This document shows, one piece after another, positions 55,626 to 64,000 of a stretch of 64,000 nt of DNA (positions within the stretch are counted from its first letter, which is position 1; each line of letters begins with the position of its first letter). The notes beneath the pieces were generated by a model, which had not been told where the DNA came from, did no database searches, and was given only the letters and a program-made list of their open reading frames with translations. The position numbers and the translations under genes were made by a program. The stretch is from positions 1 to 64,000 of the forward strand of contig JAFEAF010000012.1 in NCBI GenBank assembly GCA_018266555.1. The letters are read 5' to 3'. This stretch comes from Bacteroidota bacterium (GTDB lineage: Bacteria > Bacteroidota > Bacteroidia > Chitinophagales > Chitinophagaceae).

Positions 55626-57251
55626 ATGGATAGAAGAGATTTTTTTAAAGGTATCCGGAGGAATATAAAAGCCAATGGCAGGCGGAATAAAATGTTTGCA
55701 GGCTTAGCTCCATACACCGGAAGCTGGTCAACGAATGAAGTGTCGCATTTGCTCAAGCGCACCATGTTCGGTGCAACCAAAGCAGATGTGGATTATTTTC
55801 TGACTTTGACTCCTGATGCAGCTATTGATGAACTGTTAAATACAATGTCAGTACCAACACCACCTGTAAGAGATTACGGTTTAATAGAAGATGAATTTGG
55901 GGCGATGTGGGATGATGTGGGTGTACCACAGGGACAAACATGGGTGAACGATCCCAATATGTTGAGTAATATTAATGTCAGAAGCAGTATCAACAGTCTT
56001 CGTGTAGCAAGCTTGCGAAAATGGTGGGCAGGTCTTATCATAAACCAGGGAAGAAGTATCCAGGAGAAAATGGTATTATTCTGGCATCATCATTTTTCTG
56101 TGCAGGAATCAGAAGTACAGGATTCACAATTTTTATACAGGCATCATGCACTATTGCGCAGCAATGCGTTGGGAAATTTTAAAAATCTTTTAAAAGAAGT
56201 TTCAAAAGATCCGGCAATGCTTGTTCACTTGAATGGTTATGTAAACTCTAAACAGGCTCCTGATGAAAATTATGCCCGTGAGATGCAGGAATTATTTTCT
56301 GTAGGCCGGGGCAATGATTCTTTATATACCGAAAATGATGTGATTGCTGCCGCAAGAGTATTAACCGGATGGCGAATCAATGATGATCCGCTTAGTTCGT
56401 ATAACGATCCAAGTTCACATGATTCCGGTTCCAAAACATTTTCTGCTTTTTATAATAACACTACTATACCTGGTGGTTCCGGCGATCAGGAACTGGATGT
56501 ATTGGTGAATATGATTTGTGCAACTACAGAATCAGCCCGTTTTATTTGCCGTAAACTTTATAAATGGTTTGTTTATTATGATATTGACGATACTGTTGAA
56601 ACCGACGTTATTATTCCTATGGCCACTATACTGCAGAGTAATAATTTTGATATCAAACCTGCATTATCTGCTTTGCTGAAAAGCGAACATTTCTTTGATA
56701 CGCTGAACCAGGCCTGTTATATCAAAAGCCCGTTTGATATTGTAGTAGGTACATTACGTGAATTTAATGTAAGCTTCCCTGCCTATACAAACTATACAGC
56801 CGGCTATCCTTTATTTTATTCGTTATATCAAAATACCGCATTGATGCAGCAGGATTTGTTTCAGCCGCCTGATGTTTCGGGATGGCCTTCTTATTACCAG
56901 GAGCCGATGTATTATGAAATATGGGTAAACAGCAACTCACTTCCCAAAAGAGCAGATTACACCGATGCTTTAGTAGAAGATGATGTAATTGATGTAAGAG
57001 CATTTGCCAACTATTCATCCAATCCTGCAGACCCAAACCAACTAGTGAACGATATAACAGCATTGATGTTGCGTTATCCTTTATCTGCTAATTCTAAAAA
57101 TTATGTAAAGAACCGCTTCTTGTTAAACAATACATCGAACGATGCTATATGGACCAATGCATGGAATAGCAATAACAATACTTTAATAAATAGTTCACTC
57201 AAGGAAATGTTTAAGTTTTTAATGAACCTTCCTGAGTTTCATTTATGCTAA
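55626..57251 (+). CDS. DUF1800 family protein
   Basis: This 541-residue protein has the DUF1800 pattern: HLLKRTMFGATKADV near the N-terminus, KMVLFWHHHFSVQ, NYAREMQELFSVGRG, AARVLTGWRI and PFDIVVGTLREF. DUF1800 proteins are nearly always next to a DUF1501 gene, as here (next gene, 10 bases). Their function is unknown; export is likely, but no classical signal peptide is evident (MDRRDFFKGIRRNIK). The three genes 53656-58872 probably form one operon. Confidence 0.93.
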   Translation: MDRRDFFKGIRRNIKANGRRNKMFAGLAPYTGSWSTNEVSHLLKRTMFGATKADVDYFLTLTPDAAIDELLNTMSVPTPPVRDYGLIEDEFGAMWDDVGVPQGQTWVNDPNMLSNINVRSSINSLRVASLRKWWAGLIINQGRSIQEKMVLFWHHHFSVQESEVQDSQFLYRHHALLRSNALGNFKNLLKEVSKDPAMLVHLNGYVNSKQAPDENYAREMQELFSVGRGNDSLYTENDVIAAARVLTGWRINDDPLSSYNDPSSHDSGSKTFSAFYNNTTIPGGSGDQELDVLVNMICATTESARFICRKLYKWFVYYDIDDTVETDVIIPMATILQSNNFDIKPALSALLKSEHFFDTLNQACYIKSPFDIVVGTLREFNVSFPAYTNYTAGYPLFYSLYQNTALMQQDLFQPPDVSGWPSYYQEPMYYEIWVNSNSLPKRADYTDALVEDDVIDVRAFANYSSNPADPNQLVNDITALMLRYPLSANSKNYVKNRFLLNNTSNDAIWTNAWNSNNNTLINSSLKEMFKFLMNLPEFHLC

Positions 57252-57261
57252 ATCAAAACCT

Positions 57262-58872
57262 ATGAACAGGAGAAAATTTTTACACAATACCATACCAGCT
57301 GCCGTAGCCATGCCCGCATTATTAAATAGATTTTCCTTTACAGCAATGGGACAGGAGAATAGCGCCTTGGGATGGCTGATGGGGCAAACTACCGATACCG
57401 ATCATGTGTTTGTGCTGGTACAGTTAAGCGGAGGGAATGATGGCCTTAACATGGTCATACCGCTGGATATGTATGCCAATTATTATAATGCGAGAACCAA
57501 TGTGGCGATTCCTCAAAGCCAGGTGTTGCGTTTGGATGGAACCGATAAAACAGGTTTTCATCCGGCAATGACATCATTGCAGAATTTGTATAACAACGGG
57601 AAAGTAGCTGTTGTGCAATCGGTAGGATATGCAAATCCTAACTTTTCACATTTCCGTGCTACGGATATATGGAATAGTGGTGATACTACAGAAGACCGGA
57701 GGTCAAGAGTAAAAACTGGATGGATGGGACGATATCTTGCAAATGAGTTTCCCGGTTATCCCGATGCCTATCCAAGTACCAGCATGCCTGATCCGCTGGC
57801 GATACAAATAAGTAGTGTTCCTACATTGACCGTGCAGGGAAATGTTTATTCAATGGGCTTGTCTATCACAGATCCTGAAGATATTTATTCATTTGTAAAT
57901 CCATTTTCAGATTATCCCCTTAACTCGGCTCCTGCCAATAAAGAACTAAAATTTCTCCGGGTAGTTTCAGAAAAGACAAAAATCTATTCTGATTTAATCC
58001 GGGCGGCATATCAAAGAGCTTCTACGATGGCAACATACCCAACCAATAATTCATTGGCCGATCAGTTAAAAATTGTAGCTCGGTTAATCAAAGGTGGATT
58101 GAAAACAAGAGTATATACTGTCACAGTAGGTGGATTTGATACACATAAAAAACAGGTAAATGCCAGCGATACTACAACTGGTATGCATGCTAACCTGATG
58201 AAAAATCTTTCAGAAGGTGTTACTGCATTTCAAAAAGACCTGGAGCTGATGAATCTGGATGACCGGGTGATGGGAATGACATTTTCTGAATTCGGGCGCC
58301 GTATTAAATCCAATGCGAGTCTTGGTACCGATCATGGCGCCGCAGCGCCTTTGATTATGTTTGGTACACATGCTAAAAAAGGAATACTGGGTAACAGTCC
58401 TGACATACCTTCCGATATACAGGTGGTAAATAATATTCCTTTCCAGTATGATTTCAGAAGTGTGTATGCTTCTGTGCTGGAACAATGGTTTTGTGTGAAG
58501 CAGCCTGCATTGAACGAGATATTGTTGCAGAATTACCAATCATTACCTCTTGTAAAAGGCGGCCCCTGCGGGTTGCCCGATACACCGGATGATAATAATA
58601 ATGCTGCGGATAAACTGTTGTTGAAAATGTGGCCAAGTCCTTATACCATCAGCGCCACCATTCAGTTTTCTACCAATGGCGGTCATACCATGATACAGCA
58701 GATTGATTCATTGGGGCGGGTGGTGAAAGTACTTACCAATAGAGACTATGCGGCAGGGACATATAATATAGACATATACAATGATGGCCTTGCATCGGGT
58801 GTTTACTTTATCCGGCTTCAGAATCAATCGTTGCAAAAGGTGCTTACTGTGTTGAAGATGCCCAATCAGTAA
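57262..58872 (+). CDS. DUF1501 family protein with T9SS type A tail
   Basis: This 536-residue protein begins with a Tat-like or exported leader (MNRRKFLHNTIPAAVAMPAL). The DUF1501 domain (sulfatase/alkaline phosphatase-like fold) has VLVQLSGGNDGLNMVIPL, NPNFSHFRATDIWNSGD, VTVGGFDTHKKQ, and TFSEFGRRIKSN...TDHGAAAPLI. The last 80 residues resemble a type A sorting tail (NKVWPSP-like KMWPSPYTISAT, DSLGRVVKVL, LASGVYFIRLQ). The partner gene upstream encodes DUF1800. Substrates are unknown. Confidence 0.93.
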   Translation: MNRRKFLHNTIPAAVAMPALLNRFSFTAMGQENSALGWLMGQTTDTDHVFVLVQLSGGNDGLNMVIPLDMYANYYNARTNVAIPQSQVLRLDGTDKTGFHPAMTSLQNLYNNGKVAVVQSVGYANPNFSHFRATDIWNSGDTTEDRRSRVKTGWMGRYLANEFPGYPDAYPSTSMPDPLAIQISSVPTLTVQGNVYSMGLSITDPEDIYSFVNPFSDYPLNSAPANKELKFLRVVSEKTKIYSDLIRAAYQRASTMATYPTNNSLADQLKIVARLIKGGLKTRVYTVTVGGFDTHKKQVNASDTTTGMHANLMKNLSEGVTAFQKDLELMNLDDRVMGMTFSEFGRRIKSNASLGTDHGAAAPLIMFGTHAKKGILGNSPDIPSDIQVVNNIPFQYDFRSVYASVLEQWFCVKQPALNEILLQNYQSLPLVKGGPCGLPDTPDDNNNAADKLLLKMWPSPYTISATIQFSTNGGHTMIQQIDSLGRVVKVLTNRDYAAGTYNIDIYNDGLASGVYFIRLQNQSLQKVLTVLKMPNQ

Positions 58873-59064
58873 GAGAGACTATCCTGGAAATATATTTCAG
58901 TACTCCCGGTTTTGATTACAAAAAGATGAAAGCCTTTGTAAACGGTATCTGGCTTTTCAGTTCCAATGTAATTTATTTATTATCCAGGTAAAAAAAACAA
59001 AGTTCAATGAAGCTACCATGAATTTAGCTGCATAAAGCTCCTGGGTTCTTGTAAATATTTTTAT
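58873..59064. other. Convergent intergenic region with weak terminator
   Basis: About 190 bases between the DUF1501 and M20 genes. A weak stem (GAAAGCC at 58928-58934, GGCTTTT at 58951-58957) might end transcription of the upstream operon. Nothing else was recognised. Confidence 0.4.
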
Positions 59065-60429
59065 TTACCCCTCAGCAAAATATTTATGGAAATAGGGAAT
59101 GGTTTCTATCCCTTTGTAATAGTTTTCAATATTGTATTTTTCGTTGGGGGAATGAAGATTATCATTATCCAATCCAAAACCCATAAAAACAATTTTTACA
59201 CCGAGCTCTGCTTCCAGTACATGACAAATAGGAATGCTTCCTCCGCCACGAACTGGTATGGGTTGTTTCCCGAATGTAGTTTCAATTGCCTTGGCAGCAG
59301 CTTTATATCCACGGCTTCCGATCGGTGTCATATAAGGTTCTCCGCCATGATGTTCAAAAGCATTTACGGTAACACAAGTGGGAGCAATGGATTTAAAATA
59401 ATTCAATAACAGTTCAGTCATCTTATCAGATGATTGATTCGGAACAAGCCGTGCAGAAATTTTAGCTGTTGCTTTCGATGGCAACACCGTCTTTGCGCCT
59501 TCGCCTTCATAGCCACCCCAGATTCCATTTACTTCCAGCGTAGGACGGATGCCGGTTCTTTCTCCGGTTGTGTATCCTTTTTCTCCCCAAAGTTCTTTTA
59601 CCCCAAGATCTTTTTTATACTCCTGATCATTATAAGGTGCTTCAGCCATCAAGAATCTTTCTTCTTTACTTACTTCCAATACATCATCATAAAATCCGGG
59701 AATAGTGATATGATTATTTTCATCATGGCAGCTTGCAATCATTTTTGCCAGTATAGTAATAGGGTTTGCAACAGCGCCGCCATAAGTCCCGCTATGCAGG
59801 TCACGGTTAGGACCAGTGACTTCCACCTGGATATAAGAAAGCCCACGAACACCAATATCCAGAGAAGGATGCTCCACACTAAGCATGGCGCTATCGCTGA
59901 TGAGTACTACATCCGTCTTCAATAACTCTTTATTCTCCGAAATAAATTTTGCAAGATTGGGTGAACCTACTTCTTCTTCTCCTTCAATAATGAATTTGAT
60001 ATTAGTGTTCATGGTGTTGGTCTTCACCATGGTTTCCAAAGCTTTTACATGCATATAAAACTGGCCTTTATCATCTGCGGAACCTCTGGCATAAATTTTT
60101 CCATCTTTTATTACGGGATCAAAAGGTCCACTATGCCAGAGTTCAAGCGGCTCTGGAGGCTGAACGTCGTAATGTCCGTAAATAAGCACCGTAGGTTTTG
60201 AGGGATCAATGATTTTTTCTCCATACACAACAGGATGGCCAGCAGTAGGATATACTTCGGCTTTATCACAACCGGATGTGAGTAAACTTTTCTTTACTGC
60301 ATCAGCACATTTCAACATGTCGGCTTTATGTTCTGTCTTTGCACTTACAGAAGGGATGCGGAGCAAATCTAATATTTCATTCAAAAAACGGTCTTTGTTA
60401 TTTTGTTGATACTCTTTCCAGGCTTGCAT
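59065..60429 (-). CDS. M20-family dipeptidase
   Basis: This 454-residue metallopeptidase has motifs of the M20 dipeptidase subfamily: VLIYGHYDVQPPEP (metal ligands His, Asp), ARGSADDKGQFYMH (bridging Asp), IIEGEEEVGSPN (catalytic and metal Glu), and RGGGSIPICHVLE and HSPNEKYNIENYYKG in the C-terminal lobe. It is predicted to cleave dipeptides or related amides in the cytoplasm with two zinc ions. It is a single gene, 71 bases downstream of the dinB stop on the same strand. Confidence 0.94.
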   Translation of the reverse strand: MQAWKEYQQNNKDRFLNEILDLLRIPSVSAKTEHKADMLKCADAVKKSLLTSGCDKAEVYPTAGHPVVYGEKIIDPSKPTVLIYGHYDVQPPEPLELWHSGPFDPVIKDGKIYARGSADDKGQFYMHVKALETMVKTNTMNTNIKFIIEGEEEVGSPNLAKFISENKELLKTDVVLISDSAMLSVEHPSLDIGVRGLSYIQVEVTGPNRDLHSGTYGGAVANPITILAKMIASCHDENNHITIPGFYDDVLEVSKEERFLMAEAPYNDQEYKKDLGVKELWGEKGYTTGERTGIRPTLEVNGIWGGYEGEGAKTVLPSKATAKISARLVPNQSSDKMTELLLNYFKSIAPTCVTVNAFEHHGGEPYMTPIGSRGYKAAAKAIETTFGKQPIPVRGGGSIPICHVLEAELGVKIVFMGFGLDNDNLHSPNEKYNIENYYKGIETIPYFHKYFAEG

Positions 60430-60500
60430 GAAAAAATTAATATTTTTTATTAAAAATCAGGTTAGCGAAGATAGGGGATATGTAGCCAATTTGCGCAGCG

Positions 60501-61664
60501 TTATTCTTCAGGCTTGTTTTTGATTACTGTAGCCTTGGTAACCACTTTACTGCCAAAACGGTCTTTAATATCATCAATTGCTTTATAGAGATTTAATTTT
60601 TCCGAATTGTTTTCAAATAAACTCATTTGCATCGTGAAAGGGATTAACTGGCTGAAACGGACTCCCAGCAGTCTTACAGGCCTTCCTTTTTGCCACGATT
60701 TACCGAAGAGGTCTTTTACTTTTGCAATCAAACGATCATCCCATGCGGTGTAATCAACAGTTTCCTGCCGGGAAGTTGTTTCAAAATCTGAATATCGGAT
60801 TTTTACCGTAATACACCCGGTGAGTTTTTCATCATCACGAAGCGAATAGGCTGTTTTTTCAGTAAGCCGCACTAACTCGCTATATAAAAATTCAAGATCA
60901 CTGTGATCGGTATCAAAAGTATTTTCATGACTGATGCTTTTTTGTTCCCATTCTGTATCTAATATTACGCTGCCGATGCCATGAGATTTTTTCCAAAGGG
61001 CTTCACCCCATTTCCCTAAATGCTTTTCCAGAAATTCAGGTTTTGCTTTTGCAATGTCTTCCATTTTATAAAACCCAAGATTTTTAAGTTGAATTTCAGT
61101 TTGCTTTCCTACTCCGTTTATTTTTTCTACTGCTAATGGCCAGAGAAAATCTTTTTCTTTTCCATAAGGAATTTCGAGAAATCCATTGGGTTTAGCTTCG
61201 TTCGTCGCTAACTTACTGATGAATTTTACCGAAGCTAATCCGCAGGAAATGGGTAACCCCGTTTCTTTAATGATCAACTCTCTTAATTCCATTGCGTATT
61301 TACCGGCCCCAAAAAATTTATCCATTCCCGTGAAGTCAATATAAAATTCATCAATACTTGCTTTTTCAAACAATGGGACTTTGGAAGCAATAATTTCTGT
61401 TACCCAACGGGAATATTTGCTGTATTCACCCCGGCTGTTGCTGGTGACAACTGCATGAGGGCAAAGCTGCAATGCTTTTTTCATCGGCATGGCTGATTGA
61501 ATTCCAAATTTTCTCGCTTCGTAACTACAAGCGGCCACAACGCCTCGTTCATATCCGCCCACCAGAACAGGCTTCCCTTTTAAAGTTGGGTCATTTAATA
61601 TTTCTACGGATACAAAAAATGAATCAAGATCAAAATGGGCAATATGATGAATGAGTTCGTTCAT
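60501..61664 (-). CDS. dinB: DNA polymerase IV (Y family)
   Basis: This 387-residue Y-family polymerase carries HFDLDSFFVSVE (metal Asp and steric gate Phe), VVAACSYEARKFG, KASIDEFYIDFTG (metal Asp/Glu), SCGLASVKFISKLAT and the helix-hairpin-helix VEKINGVGKQTEIQLKNLG. It performs translesion synthesis. A beta-clamp-binding motif is likely in the C-terminal QMSLFEN segment. It lies 11 bases downstream of rimM and so is probably cotranscribed with it, an odd pairing but common in compact genomes. Confidence 0.96.
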   Translation of the reverse strand: MNELIHHIAHFDLDSFFVSVEILNDPTLKGKPVLVGGYERGVVAACSYEARKFGIQSAMPMKKALQLCPHAVVTSNSRGEYSKYSRWVTEIIASKVPLFEKASIDEFYIDFTGMDKFFGAGKYAMELRELIIKETGLPISCGLASVKFISKLATNEAKPNGFLEIPYGKEKDFLWPLAVEKINGVGKQTEIQLKNLGFYKMEDIAKAKPEFLEKHLGKWGEALWKKSHGIGSVILDTEWEQKSISHENTFDTDHSDLEFLYSELVRLTEKTAYSLRDDEKLTGCITVKIRYSDFETTSRQETVDYTAWDDRLIAKVKDLFGKSWQKGRPVRLLGVRFSQLIPFTMQMSLFENNSEKLNLYKAIDDIKDRFGSKVVTKATVIKNKPEE

Positions 61665-61675
61665 ATATTGAAAGC

Positions 61676-62191
61676 TTACAGATACACTTCCAGTAACCCT
61701 TCCGGAAGCTGAACATGGATTTCTTTTTTCTTTCGATCAATTTTCTGAAGCGTTCCTTCATTCAGCGGAATAAATACTTCTTTATGGTTGATCTCAATGC
61801 GGCACAATATCTGATGTGGTTGCTCAATTACTTCAAGCACATTACCTAAATATTTTTTTTCATGTAGAATACTAAACCCCAAATAACTTGCAGGGGCTGA
61901 TATTGCAACCATTTTTTTGAAATCGGCTTCGGGAATCCAAATAGTTTTTTGTACCAGTTTTGTAGCTGCTTCCCGGCTGTCAATACCTTCCAGTTTTAGA
62001 TACAATTCGTCTTCACTTTTTATACGTGTTGATTGAATAAACCATGGAAGGAATGAATTTTTATTGTCTTCAACGAAAATGGCCAGTAAACCTTTCAATG
62101 AAGTTTTTTTCCCAAGGACATGTTTTAGCAACAATTCTCCTTTCAGGCCATAAACGGTCATGAACTTTCCTATTTTAAAATATTCTGCCAC
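61676..62191 (-). CDS. rimM: Ribosome maturation factor RimM
   Basis: This 171-residue protein has an N-terminal RimM beta barrel (YFKIGKFMTVYGLKGELLLKHV, LYLKLEGIDSREAATKLV) and a PRC barrel (YLGFSILHEKKYLGNVLEV, EVFIPLNEGTLQKIDRKKKEIHVQLPEGLLEVY). It binds ribosomal protein S19 and helps mature the 30S head. It lies downstream of rpsP, but a terminator separates them. Confidence 0.94.
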   Translation of the reverse strand: MAEYFKIGKFMTVYGLKGELLLKHVLGKKTSLKGLLAIFVEDNKNSFLPWFIQSTRIKSEDELYLKLEGIDSREAATKLVQKTIWIPEADFKKMVAISAPASYLGFSILHEKKYLGNVLEVIEQPHQILCRIEINHKEVFIPLNEGTLQKIDRKKKEIHVQLPEGLLEVYL

Positions 62192-62248
62192 GAGTGAATC
62201 AATTTTGTACCATCATGAAATGCTGAATGAAATTTTGTATAAAGGAAT

Positions 62249-62286
62249 AAAAAAAATCCCGTCCAGCACATTTGCCGTGACGGGAT
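62249..62286 (-). terminator. Rho-independent terminator after rpsP
   Basis: On the minus strand, ATCCCGTC (62279-62286) pairs with GACGGGAT (62256-62263) across a 15-base loop, followed directly by a run of T (62249-62256 as A on the plus strand). It sits 21 bases after the rpsP stop. Confidence 0.88.
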
Positions 62287-62307
62287 CACAGATCTTAGAA
62301 AGATGGT

Positions 62308-62757
62308 TTATCCTTCTGCACCGGCACCACCGCTTTCAGGTCTTCTCTCAGGTCTGCGACCTGTTTGAGGCCTTCTGGCTCTTTTGTTCCGGTAAGCTTC
62401 TTCCTGGCGTTTTTTTACCTGAGCATCGTGTTCGGTGCTCCATTTGGTAAATTTTTCCATTGCAGCAGCTTCATCAAAGAGTCCGAGCTTTACTCCACGC
62501 AACAAATGCTTAAGGAATAACACTCCTTTAAAGCTAAGAATCCGTCGAACCGTATCGGTTGGTTGAGCACCTTTGTGCAACCAATCCAATGCTCTCTGGC
62601 GATCCAGCTGAATAGTAGCCGGGATGGTCAGCGGGTTATAGGTTCCTAACTTTTGAATGAATTTCCCGTCGCGGGGGCTGCGGGCATCGGCAACTACAAT
62701 GAAGTAGAATGGTCTCTTTTTAGACCCATGACGTTGGAGTCTGATCTTGACAGCCAT
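62308..62757 (-). CDS. rpsP: Ribosomal protein S16, extended form
   Basis: This 149-residue protein starts with the S16 core ([41 protein letters not shown], in part; residues 1-85). A C-terminal extension of about 65 residues is rich in Glu, Lys, Arg and Gly ([23 protein letters not shown]). The core is usually 80-90 residues; extensions of this kind are common in Bacteroidota. It has its own promoter (62824-62855) and terminator. Confidence 0.97.
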   Translation of the reverse strand: MAVKIRLQRHGSKKRPFYFIVVADARSPRDGKFIQKLGTYNPLTIPATIQLDRQRALDWLHKGAQPTDTVRRILSFKGVLFLKHLLRGVKLGLFDEAAAMEKFTKWSTEHDAQVKKRQEEAYRNKRARRPQTGRRPERRPESGGAGAEG

Positions 62758-62823
62758 TTTAAATAGAAATTTAAAGGCGTTAAATAATAGGGTTTAATGT
62801 CCAGCCAATTTTAAATTAGCAAA

Positions 62824-62855
62824 GCAAATGTAAGGATTGAAGATTAAAATACAAA
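62824..62855 (-). promoter_or_regulatory. Bacteroidota promoter of rpsP
   Basis: On the minus strand, TTTG (62852-62855) and TACATTTGC (62824-62832) are separated by 19 bases, a full match to the Bacteroidota consensus TTTG-N19-TAnnTTTG. The leader would be about 60 bases to the ATG at 62757. Confidence 0.85.
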
Positions 62856-62888
62856 TCCTGTTTTAAGATTATAGAAAAAATTAAAGGT

Positions 62889-64000
62889 TCATCTCTTTCC
62901 AATCCCCGGCATCATTCTTCCCATGGGCATCTTATTCATATTCTTCATCATACTGCGCATCTGTTCAAATTGTTTCATGAATGCATTTACCTCCGAAATA
63001 TCTTTTCCTGCTCCTTTGGCTATCCTGTTTTTGCGATTCATGTCTATGACATCCGGGTTGGCTCTTTCAAATGGAGTCATGGAATTGATCATGGCTTCAA
63101 TTCCCTTGAATGAATCTTCATTTACGTCAAGATTTTTTATTTGTTTGCCCACCCCGGGAATCATGCCTAACAGATCTTTCATATTCCCCATTTTTTTGAT
63201 CTGTTCCAATTGGAGTTTAAAATCTGCAAAATCAAATTTATTCTTCCGGATTTTGCTTTCCAGTTTTTTTGCCTGCTCTTCATCAAATTGTTCCTGGGCT
63301 TTTTCAACCAGTGTGGTAATATCGCCCATTCCCAGGATACGTTGTGCCATTCTTTCGGGGTAAAACACATCCAGGGTATCCATTTTTTCTCCACTGCTGG
63401 TAAACTTTATTGGTTTTTGAACTGTGTATTTAATAGAAAGAGCTGCGCCACCACGGGTATCACCATCCAGTTTTGTCAACACCACTCCTGAAAAATCTAA
63501 TCTGTCATTGAATGCTTTTGCAGTGTTCACAGCATCCTGCCCTGTCATACTATCTACAACAAATAAAATTTCCTGTGGACGAACGTTAGCTTTTATATCT
63601 GCCACTTCAGTCATCATGACCTCATCAATAGCCAGTCGGCCTGCTGTATCTATGATAACTACATTTTTATTTTTACTCTTTGCTTCTTTTACAGCATTTT
63701 CAGCAATAGAAACAGGATTTTTATTTTCTTTTTCTAAATGAACATCCACCCCAATCTGTTCGCCAAGCACTTTCAATTGTTCCATAGCAGCGGGTCGGTA
63801 TATATCAGCGGCAACCAATAGAGGCGATAATCCTTTTTTATTCTTTAGATAATTGGCCAGCTTGGCGCTGAAAGTGGTCTTACCGCTACCTTGTAAACCC
63901 GCAATTAATATTACCGCAGGATTTCCTTTTGAGTTGAGTTGGCTCTCTGCACCTCCCATCAGTTCGGTTAGTTCATCCTGGACTATTTTGGTCATTAACT
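62889..64000 (-). CDS. ffh: Signal recognition particle protein Ffh, N-terminus outside window
   Basis: The frame is open through the right window edge (codon before the Met at 63995 reads Leu), so the N-terminal helical bundle of about 80 residues is missing. Visible are the GTPase motifs GLQGSGKTTFSAKLANYL, the Arg-rich DIYRPAAMEQL, DTAGRLAIDE and TKLDGDTRGGAALS, and the methionine-rich M domain at the end (KQFEQMRSMMKNMNKMPMG). Ffh binds signal sequences and 4.5S RNA and delivers ribosomes to FtsY. Confidence 0.97.
   Translation of the reverse strand, partial: LMTKIVQDELTELMGGAESQLNSKGNPAVILIAGLQGSGKTTFSAKLANYLKNKKGLSPLLVAADIYRPAAMEQLKVLGEQIGVDVHLEKENKNPVSIAENAVKEAKSKNKNVVIIDTAGRLAIDEVMMTEVADIKANVRPQEILFVVDSMTGQDAVNTAKAFNDRLDFSGVVLTKLDGDTRGGAALSIKYTVQKPIKFTSSGEKMDTLDVFYPERMAQRILGMGDITTLVEKAQEQFDEEQAKKLESKIRKNKFDFADFKLQLEQIKKMGNMKDLLGMIPGVGKQIKNLDVNEDSFKGIEAMINSMTPFERANPDVIDMNRKNRIAKGAGKDISEVNAFMKQFEQMRSMMKNMNKMPMGRMMPGIGKR

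Overview
The window looks like a chromosome segment of a Bacteroidota bacterium, most likely of the Chitinophagaceae type. The evidence is type IX secretion tails (type A and type B), a fused CcoN-CcoO oxidase subunit, LytS/LytTR pairs, a DUF1501/DUF1800 pair, few Shine-Dalgarno sites, and promoters of the Bacteroidota form TTTG-N19-TAnnTTTG. No tRNA, rRNA, IS element or CRISPR array was seen.

Region 1 (1-23.3 kb) is dominated by signalling. It opens with the C-terminal part of a DUF4143 ATPase. Two paralogous TPR histidine kinases follow, then a receiver protein and a receiver-cyclase. A convergent 2TM/beta-rich membrane protein resembles Cap15 effectors. Next come a LytS/LytTR pair with a DUF4288 protein and a LiaF-like protein. 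The last part is a minus-strand run: a 3062-residue hybrid histidine kinase with ten tandem GAF domains, a receiver protein, a GAF-cyclase and an HD-domain protein. Sensing, cyclic nucleotide synthesis and possibly its breakdown are thus encoded together.

Region 2 (23.4-37.2 kb) is mixed metabolism and envelope: adenine deaminase, a BNR/VPS10 beta-propeller protein, an unknown lipoprotein, a fatty acid desaturase, a GH109-like oxidoreductase-fold glycosidase, a three-domain GH18-deacetylase-GT2 membrane protein, and trmD.

Region 3 (37.2-52.5 kb) is a respiration and nitric oxide island. A minus-strand cbb3 oxidase operon runs ccoI-ccoS-ccoNO-ccoQ-ccoP-ccoG-fixH-3TM-SafE. Beside it are a norB-like/norC-like pair, an Rrf2 regulator, a RIC/ScdA iron-sulfur repair protein, and a histidine kinase with a receiver-CRP fusion. 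FNR-type palindromes lie upstream of the cco operon and between norC and rrf2. The NorB-like subunit lacks several residues that are catalytic or heme ligands in canonical enzymes.

Region 4 (52.5-64 kb) holds an S4 protein, a DUF2945 protein, a T9SS type B repeat protein with DUF1800 and DUF1501 partners, an M20 dipeptidase, dinB, rimM, rpsP with a clear promoter and terminator, and the 5'-truncated ffh.

The best candidates for something undescribed are the active-site-altered NorB-like protein, the ten-GAF kinase, and the Cap15-like protein next to a two-component-controlled cyclase.
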